Positions 49,801 to 63,192 of a stretch of 64,000 nucleotides of DNA are shown here, piece after piece (position 1 is the first letter of the stretch; each line of letters opens with the position of its first letter). Made by a program: the position numbers and the translations under genes. The DNA comes from Strix aluco (lineage: Eukaryota > Chordata > Aves > Strigiformes > Strigidae), in contig NC_133931.1 of NCBI RefSeq assembly GCF_031877795.1, positions 135,074,621 to 135,138,620 on the forward strand. Direction: 5' to 3'. The notes below the pieces were generated by a model. It worked only from the letters and a program-made list of their open reading frames with translations, was not told the DNA's origin and ran no database searches.

Positions 49801-52800
49801 AAATACCAAGAGCAACCCTTAAACAATGATTAAATTATTTTCCTAAGTTTTATTAAAAGATAGCAGGGCAGGAGAGCACATTAAAGATGGGGATGGAGTA
49901 ATTAGTGTTTCCTTTACAAAGGCAGCTGAGAAAGTTGCAGAAACCCAGGCTATTACATAGGCAGGCAATTCAGGAGGCTACAGCCAGCAAGTGTTCCCTT
50001 CATCTGACTGCAGAACTTGTGATATACCAAGTGCAGCCTGGTACAGAGATTACCTTCAGCTTGTAGGCAGTCTCTAAACCAGAAAAATGCAAGACAATCA
50101 ACTTTTTTCCCCCCTCTTTTCTTTCATGTGGACTTCAACCTACCTCTTTTATTTCTGAAATAAAGGTTTTAATTAAAGCTACCTTCTATACAATGCACTG
50201 CACTTCAACTCTGTTGCAAATAACACATTAATTTCCCCTGACTCCAAGTAATCTCACTTTCTCTCTTTAATCCCTGAACACATCTTGCCTGGGCGAGCAC
50301 CAATGGGAAATAACAGGTGGGAGCAACAAAACTGAGGTAGCTTACTGGAAGTTATGACAAACTGCATTTTGTTATTTCTCATTATTTTTAATATATATAC
50401 GACTTTATTCTTGCAGACTTCCCCCACTACAGTTCTGGAATGAGCCTTAACAATGCAGCTTTTCACTGGAGGAATGAAAACAAAGCAGTCACAGAGGCAA
50501 AACAGCAGATAAAGCATATCAAAAGAGAGAAGTATATGCTCCGTTCCAGAAATCAGCACTACTGTGCCACTCTGTAGGCTATAAGGAGACACTCTGAGCA
50601 ATGAATCTTTTTTTGTGACCTCAGGTAGTCATGTCTGGCCTTCAAGCTCTAATCTTGCATGCCCATATCACAGTTAGGGTAAAGGTCCTTGTATTATTTA
50701 CCTGAAAACTCAAGTCAAAATCCAGACTGTAGGATTTTTGCCTCTTTCTTCCTGATTCTGGATCATGGCACTGGCAAAAAATTAAGTATCAAAAAATTTC
50801 ACAAGGCAAGCTTCCCTGTGATATACAGGAGAGAAAGGAAGGATCTGATCTTGGTCTATTCAGCATCTCCACAAAAAGCTTCTAAGGTTGCTGGGTTTGA
50901 GATTAGAGTTTTTTGCCTCCCCCTTTTTTGGGGGGGGGGTTGGGGAGGGAGGAGAAGGATTAAGTGAAATCCCACTGTATGTCATAGTTGTTGTCTAGGC
51001 CAACAGAAGAGTGAATGAATGAAAAAGTTTCAGAACAGGAAGCTGAAACTGTGACAAAGTAAGTCCTCTAGCTGGGTCCATGTTCCCTGTAGATCATGTG
51101 CAGATGGGACATGCAGTGTAATCATCAGTGGGCTATAAATGCACCTGCCAACATAAAATTACATGGATGTACTTCTGTTGCTGTAACATTTAAATGATGT
51201 AGCTGTGGACCAGAATCCCCCTTGTGCTAGATGCCCTAACACCACAGAACATGGAGCTCATTTCCCCCCACCCCTAAAAGAAAGTTTGTATTTTAAAAAC
51301 AATTAAGTACAGGTATGCAGGAAGATGCAAGAAAACAGGTTCTGTTATCTGTGGTAATTGCTGTCTTTTTGTAGATAGTTGAAGGAAAGATTTGAATGAA
51401 GGTAATGGAGTAACTTTGTAGATGTTTCCAGAGGAATTTTAATAGAATATAGGAGCACTATGTGCTAAAAGTCCAAAATCTTTGCTTTAAAATCTAAACC
51501 TACACATTACAGAATGTCATCATGTCTTGATTAGATATAGCTCATATGAATAGGTACTTGCCTTTGTATCAAACATTATACAGAACAAGAGCTCTAAATA
51601 TAGAATGATATTATGTATAGATATAAAAATACCTTTTGTTAAGGTAGGCATAAGCCACTAAAGGCCTCATAAGTGAAGACAAATAGCCTGTGCCTCATGT
51701 AACCAGAAGGGAAGGCAGGGGTGGGGTGGGGAAAAGTCTGAGGATGGTTCCTGAGAGAAGATAAGATTGTGAACTGACAGACCAGGAATCCTTTATAGGT
51801 GAACTCCAAATGGATCTGGATAGGAAAGAAAATTTTCAAGGGCTGTGACTCAGATCTAAATAACAAGTACTTTAATTAGAAGTGTATGAACAAAGCAAAC
51901 GAAGCAAACTAGCAGAAGGGAAAACAAAGTGATGAAAAAACAAAGAAAAACTTCAAAGATTGAGAATTAAGACAATCGGTTATTGTTTTATGACTGAAGA
52001 CAGATATATAACAGTAATGAGCCAGAAGTCAGAGAAATACTAAGTAGCAGTCCAGCCTAATGACATGCATGGGAATAGCTGAATGAAACTAAGGAATAAT
52101 GGAAGGCAAAGAAATACGGCCGAGAACCTTGTACCTTCTCTACATTCAGTAGGGCCATGTCACAATTAAAATACTTACTTTAAATATTCTCAGTCCTCCT
52201 TTACCACTGGATTAGAGCAATGAGTTGACTTTAAAAGTTTTTCATAATTCTACATGCAACATTTTTGTAAGGAACAAGACTAGTAGTTTTTAGGATTTTT
52301 TTTAATTTTTTTTTTTTTTTTTGTCTCATGACAAGTAACCACTGTTCTTCCTCAGATTATAGTTCTGGAGAAAAAAAATGCCCCAAAATATGTTTTGTTG
52401 TTATGTTTTACTATGTTGTTAATCAACAGATATCATAAAGCAATCTAAGAACACTGAAATGAATGAGCTATGAGATTTGCTTTATACCTTAGGACAGCAC
52501 AAGCTTGAAGGTGTACAATGGCTGCCAGAAATGACAAAACAGCAAAGTACACAGACATTAAATGATACTGCAAACAAAAAGCTATATGTAAATGCAAAGG
52601 ATTGAATATGTACACTTTGTACACAATTTGCATACCTCTGATATATGACATGCTAATCAAGGTTTGCACAAATGCCTTTTTAAATTTTTTTTTTTAAATG
52701 TTTTTTTATAACACCTAGCACTGGATATTTAAGCACTGGCAAAGGCCTGACTCACTACTGCGTCACTGCTCTTTTAAGCATAAAAGACAAGAAATCCAAC

Positions 52801-55800
52801 AGCAGCAGCTACTCTAGGCAGAAATAATTAGGAGTGGGTTGTGTTATGCTGTACATAGATGTGGTTTTGCAGCACTGTGTTGGTGCCTCTTAAGGCAACA
52901 GCACAGAATTTGATACCAAGTCATTATTCTGTTGAACACACAAGTGCTAAAAGCTAGTTTCAAAGCAACTATCTAGTCGTACTTAAGGATAGTGTTACAT
53001 TACCCCAGCAGGGTGATTCAAAGCACTAAGGGTAGATTTTTAGGGCTCTGAATAGTGAGAGAAGAGGGACATTTACACTTATAATCCATAAAATTTACAC
53101 GAATTGGCCAATGCATAATAAAACACTATGTGTGAACTCCACCTAGTTGGAGCTTCAACATTCTCATGCCTTTGAGATTCAGAGGATGGAGTTTAAGGAC
53201 AGGTCCTTAACTGAGCAGGACTCACTTATAACATGTAGCAGTTACAGTGTTTGCCAAAAAGTTGAAGTCTTTGAGTTCTTTAATCTGAGAAATTTCAAAT
53301 TTGTGTTTCTCAGCATAACCACCAACCAATAGAACCATGGAGGTGAAAACATATTCCAATACAGCATGCTGAAGCTAAGGCTTTTGGAGACAGACATACA
53401 AGCTAAGGACACCTGAGAAGAATGGGAGGAGGAATACATAGGTACTCAGCTGAAAGTAAGAGACCTGGTTTCAAGGCCAATAGTGTGGGGAAAATTTGCA
53501 GGTGCAAGCATTTAGTAGGTTTTTACAGATGTGTGAATGCACAAAACTTCTCAGTCTCTTTCTTGGACTTCTTTGCATAAGTTTTACCTGAGGCAGAAAA
53601 GATGTTCTGAGCTCTACCACAAGATAGCAGGGATAAAAACCCTGACTCTGTGACTGCAGTGGCAACCCAGTGATATCAGTGGAGTTGGGATTTCACTTCC
53701 ACATCCCTACTTCACCATTGTCTCAAGCAAGGCTACATTTCAATCATAAGCTCCAAAACTATGACTTAGTACCACATTCTACATTAGGACTTTAAATGCT
53801 CTCAAGGGGATCCACATCGGTATAGCAGAAGTAGCATGACACAAGTTATCTATATAGGAGATGGCAGCATACAATATAAGTTATTCTTCAATGTTGATTA
53901 TTCTTGCCAAAAGATATTCACAGTAGCCATTGCAGAGCTGTGCTAAAGATAAAAAACATTTTAACATCTTAAAGGAACCAAGTAATTAAACAATAGTGAC
54001 AATAGAATAGTTTCTGTACCCTGCAAGTAGGCTGCTTCTAATCAAGGAAAATTTATAGAAGAGGTTCTGTATGTAAGGGGAACCAGATCTGGCAAAATAT
54101 TCTCAGTCCTCCCTTACACAGTTGTGGCTGCATATTCTGATGAAGTTCATATCATAGCACCTCTCTAAATTAATTTATAAACAAGTTAGAATGAAAGAAT
54201 ATATGAGGTTGTAATTTGGCCAGAACTCCCCTCTTTTGCAAATTTTGACTGAGGATAGAAATGGCATTATATGATCTTTCCTGCAAATCCATTTGCTGTC
54301 CTGTGGTGTTGGAGCAGGAGGTATCTTGGGTTCCTTAAAACATTATTTTATTGCACTTGTTAAAATCTGCTTTTATACGTTATGCTATTGCACTGTTTTG
54401 TGGAGGAAGCACACAGCAGACATAGTTTAAAATTACTATTTGTGATATATCTGAGATAAGAAAATAGCACAAATATTACACAGACGAATGACTGCTATCA
54501 GTGGTAAGTCACAGATGTATTTATTACCTACGTCTACTCTTACATTTTTAGACAGACGTCACTCTAGAAATGAGTAAAGGAAGTTTAACTCTTTTCTGAA
54601 CTTCTAACAGTTTGTTTCAACTTCTGCCCGTGTGAGTCTGACCCCAGGAATTCTGCTCTCAGTTGTCAACACAACTGTTCTGGTTGTATTTGAATGCTTT
54701 GACTAGCTCTCATGGTAGTACATATTTCTACACACAGACCAACAGGGAACAATTGGCATCTGCCATAAGATTTATTTTTTGTCCAAGTTTCAGCAGGCAA
54801 GCCAAGGATAAACTATAAATCATTTTACACAGACTAATATCTTAACTCTTTGGCAGAGAAAGCTGTTACATCTGATAAAGTGTCAGGATTCCCATCAGAA
54901 GAGAACCTTATCTTGCACTGAAGGAACATAACATTTTCTTAAAGCCCCATTAACCTCATGTGAGTCCACTCACCTCTTGTCCCAAGACCATAAAAAAAAA
55001 GACTGATGATTGTCACAGCAAGGATTTTACCATGATATCAGTTGGGTTACACATCCTAACATTATTTAGTGATAAAGGCACAGTGACCAAAAAAGGAATA
55101 GGAAAACTTCAGACAGCATAAATGTTTTGGGTAACTGTGAGGTGAAAAGCATTCACAGATTAGTTATCACACAGTATTAGCTGATAATTCACCCAAAAGA
55201 TTGAGAGACCCATTGAGGGCCACAGGATTTTGTGAATTGCAATGACACACAAATGTTTTATCAATGTGATTGAACGATTATTGTCAGTAATCGAACAGTG
55301 TATTCAGTACCTTAGAAGAAACATAAGCATTAAATCTGCCTTGTCAGTATTTTACCATACCAAGTCTAAAATATTATTCTGTTATTCAGTTATAATAACT
55401 AGGATAAGTTAATAATGGGATTTCCTTTCTTTAAGCGTATGCCCATTCTATTTTTAGTGAAAACCCGAGTCCACTGCTGGTTTTTGAGAACACTATCAAG
55501 ATACTTGGTAAATTTTCAGGCCATGAGAAATAATTTTTTGTTTAACATTATACTGTTATCTCTATTTTTCTTCAGTGACAAGATAGACCTGTACTGACAA
55601 ATTAATCTGAAACAGGAGGAACTATGAATCAAAACCCAAATCCTTGAAGATAACTCTTGGAAGTCATGCAGCTATTGGAATAATAAAAAAATGCAGAGGT
55701 GTTACATAAAGAATAGAATTTGATGTGCAGGCTTTTAGCATAACGATAACTCAGCAGCACAAAGGTTGAAACCTTCATTTCAGGATCTTGAACAAATACT

Positions 55801-58800
55801 AAGAATTTTAAAATTCTCCTGAATGGAGTAAGAATTATGTTCATATTGAAATAAAATAAGAGCATAATTTCATATACTTTTTGCTTTTTAAAGTGAAAAG
55901 TCAGTTATACTACAATATTAGTTACTACCTTAATGAAACAGAATTAATGAATGAAACAAATTAAACTTTACATTTCCTTTAGACATTTGAGCACAAAATA
56001 TTTTGACATTTAAAAAGGTAAATCTGATTTTGCTCTGAAATGGGAATCCAGTGGAAAAAAAATAGATCAATCAGGGAAGGTAAGTTCCTCCCTGCAATTT
56101 TGTATATTTTGATGGAACAGAGGCTAAGGAATTTTTGACTAGCACTAGTGACAAAGTATGAAGGCCTCAATTTGCATCTCAATGCAAGGCTCCACTTTGT
56201 AGAATAGACAGTTGGACTAAATATTTCAAAGCTTCTTCTTGTAAACTAATTATATTGAACCATTAAGAGACAGATTAAGCTGGTTTTCAAAAAACCCAAC
56301 GAAACTACTGTTCAGAATATAGCCACTGAAAGCAGTGATTGATGTAAATGAGGTGAAAATTCCTTAATCTACATGTATATATTGTTGGAACAAGGTCACA
56401 GTACTCAAGAGGAAAACAAACATACCCATTTTTCCCCCAAATCCTCCCAAGTTACCTAAAATTAACAAGCTGTTGGTTTTTCCTTCAGTAATAGGACTGA
56501 ATTCAAACATGGAAGTAAGTTCAGCTCAAATGGAACAACCTTCTTGCATTTGCTTGCTTGCTTATGTGTACACCACAGACATATAAAATATGTATCTTAA
56601 TCAATGTTGTAGTCCTTATAAATCTGGGTTAAAAAGACAGATTTTGAACTCACTCATATTTACTAAAAAAAAAAACTCCAGCAAAACAAACCAGCACACT
56701 CTAAAACCCACCACACCCTTTGCAACAGTCAGTCTCATGGCTGGGCAGAAATTGCACTGCTGATGCTCCTTTTGCAAAGTCTGCCTCACTGAGGGATATA
56801 CAAAACACCCCTATCTTTCTGCAGATACAAATAGTTTAAAGAAGAATTGTTATTGTGTGTTCATTTTTGTACTTGATGTAGACCGATAGGCCTGAAGATT
56901 GACACCTTGTATTTTTTTATTGGCAGCCACAATATGGCCCATAAATACCAGTTTCATCAAAAGATTCAGAAATGTTCACTTCCCTGTCCAGAAAAGTTGC
57001 TTATTAATGCAAATTGCTATGTTCCTTCACAGCATGTGTTTGACCCTAGGTAAAAAAACCAAAACAGCAAAATACCAATGAAAAAACCAAGTTTATTTCA
57101 AATAGGCCAATCGGCAGCTAAGTATTTTCAGTCGTTATCAACTTTAGATTAAGAATTGACCTGAAAAGTCGAAATCTTTGCTTCTCAGTTAGACCCAGAA
57201 AATAATTTTCCATGTTTATTAGAAATGGGCACCTCACTATGAAATGGCTGCTTTACCATCAACACAGCTACCACCTTTCTATAAATAACAAAGCCTGATG
57301 ATTATCACTTACTCTTTGTATGAGTCATATTTAAAGAGAGCCCTGAGGTGCTTCTCAGGTAGTCTCTTTGAATCATGAATCAGAAAGGAAAAAAAGCAGC
57401 CTCTGAAATATCACCATGCCCAGATCCCAGATGCCTAGAACATATCATTGTCTATTTATAGTTTCAAGCTGTCGGGCAGTTTCACATAATGGAAGTCAAT
57501 GGTCATAGAGGTTTCTCTGCTTCAGCTGTATTTGTAAAATTAAGACAACCTGATAATGGGAAAGCTCCATCCGTATCTGTGCCACAGACACACAAATCAG
57601 AACAGGAAAGGTCAAACCTCCTTATTTCAAAATCAACTGAAAATCCATAGTCTGAGCGTAAATGGGGTATAAGAGCCAGGAGGCTTCACATGGCAAAAGC
57701 CCAGGCTGGACAGACACCAGCAAATCTTGCAGACCTGAAGAGCATTTGTACCATCAGTTATTGCTGCACAGCACACTCTCAGAGCCTTGCACGCTGTAGG
57801 TTTTAACCTATTACTTTATATCTCATTAACAGATTCAGCTTCCCATCTCACACATGTTTTATTTATTTTCCAGCCAGGGCTACAGTAAGGTTCTTACTCA
57901 CCTCAGCAGGACCACAAGAAGTTTCCTTCCTTCTGGACAGAGGAAAGAAGACAGAGCTAGAGACAGGCCGCAATTATCTGACAAGAGGTTGACATGTTCA
58001 CCACTCTTGCATAAAACATTGAGCAGTACTTTTCAGGTCCACATCAACTTTCTAAATTTATTTTCTACTAACTGCTTAGCAGTTTAGATATTTATCAGCA
58101 AGGGCAAATGTCTTCTTTTTTTCAGGGTATGAAAGTACTGAGAAATAAACAAAGCCCTGGCAAGTCCTTTATCCTTCAACCATCCTTCTGTCTCCTTTTC
58201 TTGCAAATCCTTCTCTCTTCATACAAAGAGGTCAGTTGTTCCTCTTCTTGGGTCTAACTCCTCTCAGACAATCTCTCTCCCCATGAAGAACAGAAATGCT
58301 ACTTAAGTCCTTCAGCCCTAAATGGAAGGGGATCTCTAGATCTAATTAATTCAATTCCTTGGCACATCACTGCTTGATAGGCTTAAGTGCCTTCATCTGG
58401 CCTCCCAGGTCCTGTACCACCATTTCTGTGGGCTGCCTTGGAGCGACCCACCCCTTTCACACATCACTTTAAGCATCTATTTTGTCATTGGCGGAGTTCA
58501 ATGATGGTCTCCTGCTTCCTTTTCTAGAGATAATTCTTTCTGATTTTTTTTTTTTTTTCAGTTTTGTAGTCATTCTCTCTAGTCAGTCTTCTAGAGAGGT
58601 GAGGGATAACATTTCTCTGAAGTGACTGCTTCCCAGAAAGTCTTGGTCTCACTATGACCCATCTCAGAATTACAAGCCCCAGAAGCCAGTTGGGGTTGAA
58701 GTTAGTAAGTTACAGAATAGCGCTAGCACCCTAAATCACTAATAATCACTGAATAGATATAGTCTCAGCAAACAAATATTAGCCTAGAGATAAAAAAAAG

Positions 58801-61400
58801 TAGTTTTCTCCCTCTCTTACAATATTTATATCAAACCCACACATTCTTTGACTATATTACTTGTTACACTGATATTTTGAAACATGTTGAAGTCTGTGAC
58901 TTTATTTGCCTTAAATAATTTTGGATATTAGCTAATTGTTGTTGTTATTTACATGTAATACTACAGAGTTGATAAGAGTGAGGAAATGTTATAGAACATC
59001 TGCTTCAGAAACTAATACTAAGTGCTTCCTAGAGTGTCAAAGTCCTAAGCATATCAGCACGTTACTTGATCTAGCATGCACATATACGTACACACCAATA
59101 AGCCTAAATCACAAGGTCTAACCCCCTAGCTTTAAATAATCATGATATGCATACAAATATCTTGCAAGTACTGGAAACAGTAATTCTGTATTTGTCTCTG
59201 CAAGAAATTACGGCTTCCACCTCCTTTTAACAGGAACTCATGCGAAGTGAGAGAGGTGCTAATCAATTTCAGAAGTTAAGGTTTCTTCCTGAGACGTCAT
59301 GTTCTTTCCTCAGCACATTGCCCAGCTGCAACGCTCTAGTAGGGACATGAAAAATTTGCAAATCCAGTGTCAGATATAATTCCTACATATTTGTAATCTC
59401 CATTTATATTGTAAATGTCATTAATGAGGCCTTAAAGAATGCTTCATTGTAAACAATGGAAGGTTTACAGCTACTACTCTTCAGTCAATGTAAGAACAGT
59501 GCATCTATTTCAGCTCTATGAAGATACATGCATATATTGTTTCATTTCATACACCAATGTACAATTTCATGATGTAAATTCTGTGCATACTGAAGTGAAA
59601 AAAAAGGACCCTCCTCTGAAGTTCTCTTTCATTAAATTAAACATTTTCCTTTCATATTATGTTTTATGTACTCTAAGATTTTCTCTTCATCAATACTTTC
59701 AGCCTGAGCATGGTTTCAAATTATTAGAGGCCATGCTAAAAAAACCCCCAATCAACCAAGATTAATAGAAAGATAGACTGTCACTGCTATAATAAGTGCC
59801 AATATAGTAAAATGGCTGCTCCATTATATTTTGCTACAGTGAGAAATTGATATACTGACCAAGAGATCTCATTTACGTTTTATAAGTCTAGTCAGAATTG
59901 AATGTAATTGTGATTACATGAATGCATCTATCCCTCTTTATATGAAAAAGTGTGTTGTGAACAATTTGCTGTCACAGATTGGCACATTTAAAATTGCATA
60001 CATTATTAAATAATAGCTTATGTATAATTTTATTTGTTTTCAGAGTTACAACGTTCATGAGATAATCATAGAGAGCACATTATGTATTATCGTTAAACAC
60101 ATTTTTGCCACAAAAAGTTGAGAGCATTGGTAGAAAATTCTATGGCAAGTTATGTGAAAATATTTATCACCTATAACCATAATTTCATAAAATCAATGTA
60201 CGCTTTATGTAATACTATGTCAGCAAGTTCCTTCTTTTTGCAAATATCTTTTGCTCTATACTTACATATGTTTGTAGTTAAGAAGTGCATCAAATGCTTC
60301 TGTGTGTGTTTGCAATGCACCGGAAAAATATTAGTTTACTCCTACAGTAACTGTAATTATCAACACCACTGGACCCAAGAATGGGGAATTACAAGATGTT
60401 AATTTTAGCAAATAATTGCCCTCATATTTTTCTACCTAATGCTGAACATAACATTAATTGGTATTTACCTCCTAATGTTTACAGAACACAGACTGTATAT
60501 TTCAAAGACATAATCCTTACCAACTATATATTGACTTTTATTTCAGTGTCTATTATATAAATTAGGACTCTGTTGAATTCTTAACTGAGGAACAAATGAT
60601 AGTAACTTTATTTAAATACATGCACAGTACCGTGCACTACAGAATGATTTTTTTTTTTTTACTATTTTTTTAATGGATGAATGAATCAATAGAAAAATAG
60701 ATTTAATAAATCATTAACATTTTAAAGTCTAGATAAAAATGGGAAATCATGCATTTCAAGCAAAGTTTTACTTTTTTCCTGTTTGTTTTTTGTTGAAATC
60801 TCTGAGAACTTAAGTCATGCAGAGCTGAGAAGCAGCTCATTCTGAACAAAGAACAATGTTAAGACTGCACAAAAAGTTTTGATTGAGACTGTTTATATGC
60901 AGGACTGAAAAAAGTTGCCATTCTTGGACTTCCCTTCAACATTAGACAGTGCTGTGCAAACCTCAGACAAATCCCTGTATTATGATTTCTAAGCTGTTAG
61001 GAAGTCTCTCAGAGGGCTAAGAAAGTAAAAACCTGAGCAACTGCCTCCCCAAAATTTATGATAAGAAATGTTTTGATTCCAGACAGCAGACTACAAAAGG
61101 GGAATAGATAACAGTTTATCCTTCCCTTAAGAGATTAATTTAGGGAATGAGTAAATTATGGATGGTATAAATTTATAAATAATAATGACAACAAAATTAG
61201 ATATGTTTAATTTTCCAATATTTAAAGTACACATCTGTGTCTAAATGTTTAGAATATGTGTCTATGTCTACCAGCTTATGAAAAAAATGAAAAGTGAGTA
61301 TTTACTTGCAATTAATTTAATGTTTTTTCCAACCCCAACATTTGTCTGGACATTGCCATCATAATCAAAAGAACTGTAAATTTTCAGAAGTGAGTCTACT

Positions 61401-62345
61401 CCAGTGAGCTTGATTAATTATGCATTAACCCATTTCTCTGAAGCATCCTTCTCTAAATCTTTGGTGGGAAATGCACTTTATTAGGCATGAGCTTTGGTTT
61501 TTTGTGTGCATATGCACTATGCTATCAGTCAATATGCAGAATAATTTGTTTGCCACGTGACAGAGATATATTGCTCATTAAAATAACTTTAGCGTTTCAA
61601 CAAACAACACTGATGGCTAGTTTTACAAGTATTATTATCTTCACTCTTAGCATGATCTCCTTAGCCTTATAGTTTTTGCTCAAACTTGCACTGACTTTCA
61701 ATCTTACAAAAACTTACAGAAGAGTAATCATGATCATTTCAATACTGCACACATTGTTAGATGTTTTCAGCAGGTACAATTACTCACATACATAGGAATT
61801 ATCAGAACAAGAGATAAGATTTTAATGCTTAGCTGAATAAAAATATTCTCAGGGTAGAAAGAAATTATAAATTAGAAGTACAGGTTAATGAGACCTGTAA
61901 TAAACTCTACTCTGAAACAGGTCTAATTGGCTATTGATGTGAAGATGTTGGATTCAAGAGATACTATTGAACCTATGGCATATGATCATTGTAGTAGAAA
62001 AAGTTGAAATGGAAAAGAGAGAAAATTCATATCACCCATAGCATTCTCTTCCCATATTCCATGGCAGAATTAGCCCATAGATTAGTAAATGGTAACGCAT
62101 GCAACAAAAAATATGCTGTATCACTTTATGTAAACATCTGCTTTCATCATGCAAAATGCCTACAAAACTGTGACAATATTTTTTTTCTAGTAGCATAGTT
62201 TTACATTAGCTCAGTTATGGAAACTGTTAAACCAAAATCCATGATTTTGCAAGTAGAAGTTCTAAAATTCTCGAAAGATTTCCAGCATAAATATTCCAAA
62301 GCCTAACAAAGCTAATTAGTTTTCTAAAAACTAAACTACACAGGC
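61401..62345 (-). other. DGKB: DGKB 3' UTR, at least in part (left end uncertain)
   Basis: Sequence directly downstream of the DGKB stop codon on the minus strand must be 3' UTR. The nearest canonical AATAAA that I noticed on this strand is at 61482-61477, about 865 nt past the stop, but no convincing GU-rich downstream element accompanies it. The true 3' end may be further left. The interval is AT-rich with no coding potential. Confidence 0.4.
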
Positions 62346-62453
62346 TTATTCCTTGCTGTGGTTCCTTGTTCTTTTGATGATAGAAGAGAAAAGACCGGTT
62401 TTTGGAGGAGGTCCCATCAACATGGGGGCTTGGTTCTTGTGAGTAATTTTTAT
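62346..62453 (-). CDS. DGKB: DGKB last coding exon (C-terminal tail)
   Basis: This 108-nt minus-strand segment follows a strong acceptor (pyrimidine-rich tract ending CCCCCAG) and opens in phase 0. It encodes 35 residues and TAA (62348-62346). It reads [20 protein letters not shown], then [15 protein letters not shown]. The [14 protein letters not shown] motif is the conserved C-terminal end of type I diacylglycerol kinases; the basic tail after it identifies the beta isoform rather than alpha, which ends differently. DGK-beta phosphorylates diacylglycerol to phosphatidic acid. It has EF hands, two C1 domains and a bipartite kinase domain, all encoded to the right of this window. In human DGKB a C-terminal splice variant differs over this terminal segment, which is reported to influence plasma-membrane targeting. 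The exon here is intact. Confidence 0.93.
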   Translation of the reverse strand: MKITHKNQAPMLMGPPPKTGLFSSIIKRTRNHSKE

Positions 62454-62661
62454 CTGGGGGAAGAAAGAAGAAAAACAATTATCCCTCCAGCTAGTTCAAT
62501 TCCAAGTATCTGAGATGCCTGAATTATCTTTCTATGCAACTTTCAAACCTTCTCCATTTAATCAAAGATGAAATGAAAATACCTGTATTTGTAATGAATG
62601 ACATTACAAATGCAGTAAACCAATCCATGTGTAATCATTGTTTCCACAAATACTTTAAATT

Positions 62662-62691
62662 ATACACGCAATCAATATACACGCAATCAAT
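62662..62691. repeat. 15-bp exact tandem duplication
   Basis: ATACACGCAATCAAT occurs twice in direct succession in the last DGKB intron. Confidence 0.95.
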
Positions 62692-63164
62692 ATTAAAAAT
62701 CATGCAATAAAATACATGCCAATATGTGATCTTACTTTCTGAGTGTGGGATTTATTGCTTGCTGTTGAGTATTTTACATATCTACAAGATGAATAAGAAT
62801 TTAAAAGTTGGAAAGGACATACATGCTGACAGAGCAAGCTCTTGCCTATTATTAAGATATAAGTTATGTCTTTGTATGCTTTATTTATACATCTAATCAA
62901 GCTGTACTTCTCTTTTAACACAGGACACGGCTTAATTTCAAAATAACCATTATGAACAGAAGTAAAAAGTTAATACACAAAAAAGGTCAAAAAAGATGAA
63001 CTATCTTTCTAATTTGTTAATTGTTAATAGAATAGACTCAAATATTGAAGACTATTTAAAACACTTTGTAAGACTGCTCTAAAGCCACCCGTTTTGATTT
63101 CTTTGATATAAAACTACGAATCACCTTAAATGAGACAACCTTAAAGTAGATTATGTCTGCAATT

Positions 63165-63192
63165 TTCTCTAATTCAAGTCTAAATTAGAGAA
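63165..63192. repeat. Inverted repeat, 10-bp arms, 8-nt loop
   Basis: TTCTCTAATT at 63165-63174 and AATTAGAGAA at 63183-63192 are exact reverse complements, in the last DGKB intron. Confidence 0.93.

Larger units (their letters stand above)
44226..61400. other. Intergenic stretch 3' of DGKB, no gene recognised
   Basis: AT-rich sequence with no supported exon, RNA gene or transposon. It includes long T tracts near 44417-44433, 45141-45169 and 52299-52322, an alternating AT patch at 45331-45360, and an A18 near 48816-48833. It also includes a perfect 20-bp palindrome at 46858-46877 and a G-rich patch at about 50929-50953. The 116-codon open frame at 46235-46585 (plus) shows no recognisable domain. 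The exact left end of the DGKB transcript within this stretch cannot be fixed. Confidence 0.65.
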
